A stretch of 33,097 nt of DNA, from NCBI GenBank assembly GCA_026707665.1, contig JAPOWK010000018.1, forward strand, positions 1 to 33,097. Direction: 5' to 3'. This document shows, piece after piece, positions 33,064-33,097 of the stretch; the stretch's first letter is position 1; each line of letters starts with the position of its first letter. Made by a program: the position numbers and the translations under genes. The stretch is from Chloroflexota bacterium (GTDB lineage Bacteria; Chloroflexota; Anaerolineae; Aggregatilineales; Phototrophicaceae). The notes beneath the pieces were generated by a model. The model did no database searches and had not been told where the DNA came from. It saw only the letters and a program-made list of their open reading frames with translations.

Positions 33064-33097
33064 GGTACTGTTTCCAATGAGCAAAGGGAAGCATTAT

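Overview
The window reads as a chromosomal piece of a G+C-rich bacterium (about 60% by eye), most likely a member of the Chloroflexota (Anaerolineae-like). The basis is indirect: the mix of giant membrane-anchored kinase-like and VWA proteins, a YfhO-type membrane protein, SpoVS outside a sporulation locus, a MalF/MalG sugar importer, and intergenic DNA packed with small G/C-rich palindromic repeats. No rRNA, tRNA, CRISPR array, phage gene or transposase was seen. Coding density is high and base composition is even, so most of the window looks like resident chromosome rather than an acquired island.

Layout. 1-545: 3' end of a stomatin/SPFH (band 7) gene. 774-5054 (-): 1426-residue membrane-anchored protein with a divergent kinase domain. 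5581-9660 (+): fusion of a YfhO-like membrane protein with a Wzx-type flippase. 9661-10016: hairpin repeat and a MITE-like element. 10017-12116 (-): lipoprotein with a PCuAC copper-chaperone domain, and a histidine-rich membrane protein upstream of it. 12303-14417 (+): degenerate PP2C-like domain, one membrane segment and a propeller-like C-terminus. 14733-15389 (+): ThuA-like protein. 15642-18434 (-): transketolase followed by a polyprenol-phosphate mannosyltransferase-like GT2. 18865-19212 (-): spoVS. 20052-21440 (+): dnaA, preceded by about 580 bp of non-coding DNA with a repeated WTATCCCAA motif. 21826-24729 (+): double-VWA membrane protein. 24736-29805 (-): sugar ABC importer (binding protein, MalF-like and MalG-like permeases) followed by an exported beta-helix protein. 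29977-30975 (-): tandem DinB protein. 31067-32995 (+): methyltransferase and an NCKX-like cation/calcium exchanger.

How the genes may work together. The importer genes form one transcription unit; no ATPase gene is present, so a shared MsmX/MalK-type ATPase elsewhere must energise it. tkt and the GT2 gene are 18 bp apart and probably cotranscribed. The copper-chaperone lipoprotein and the His-rich membrane protein may form a small metal-handling operon. The kinase-like and phosphatase-like proteins share an architecture (degenerate signalling domain, one membrane segment, extracytoplasmic beta-rich domain) and may belong to one signalling theme, but this is inference.

Most interesting points: (i) the MalG-type permease carries about 240 extra extracytoplasmic residues with three Ig/cadherin-like modules; (ii) YfhO and flippase are fused in one protein; (iii) a repeated non-canonical DnaA-box-like motif lies upstream of a DnaA whose GRDHTT signature reads GRSHTT; (iv) a family of covarying hairpin repeats is itself interrupted by a second short repeat; (v) a dispersed repeat supplies the start codon and N-terminus of the lipoprotein gene; (vi) the exchanger looks like the animal K+-dependent NCKX type.
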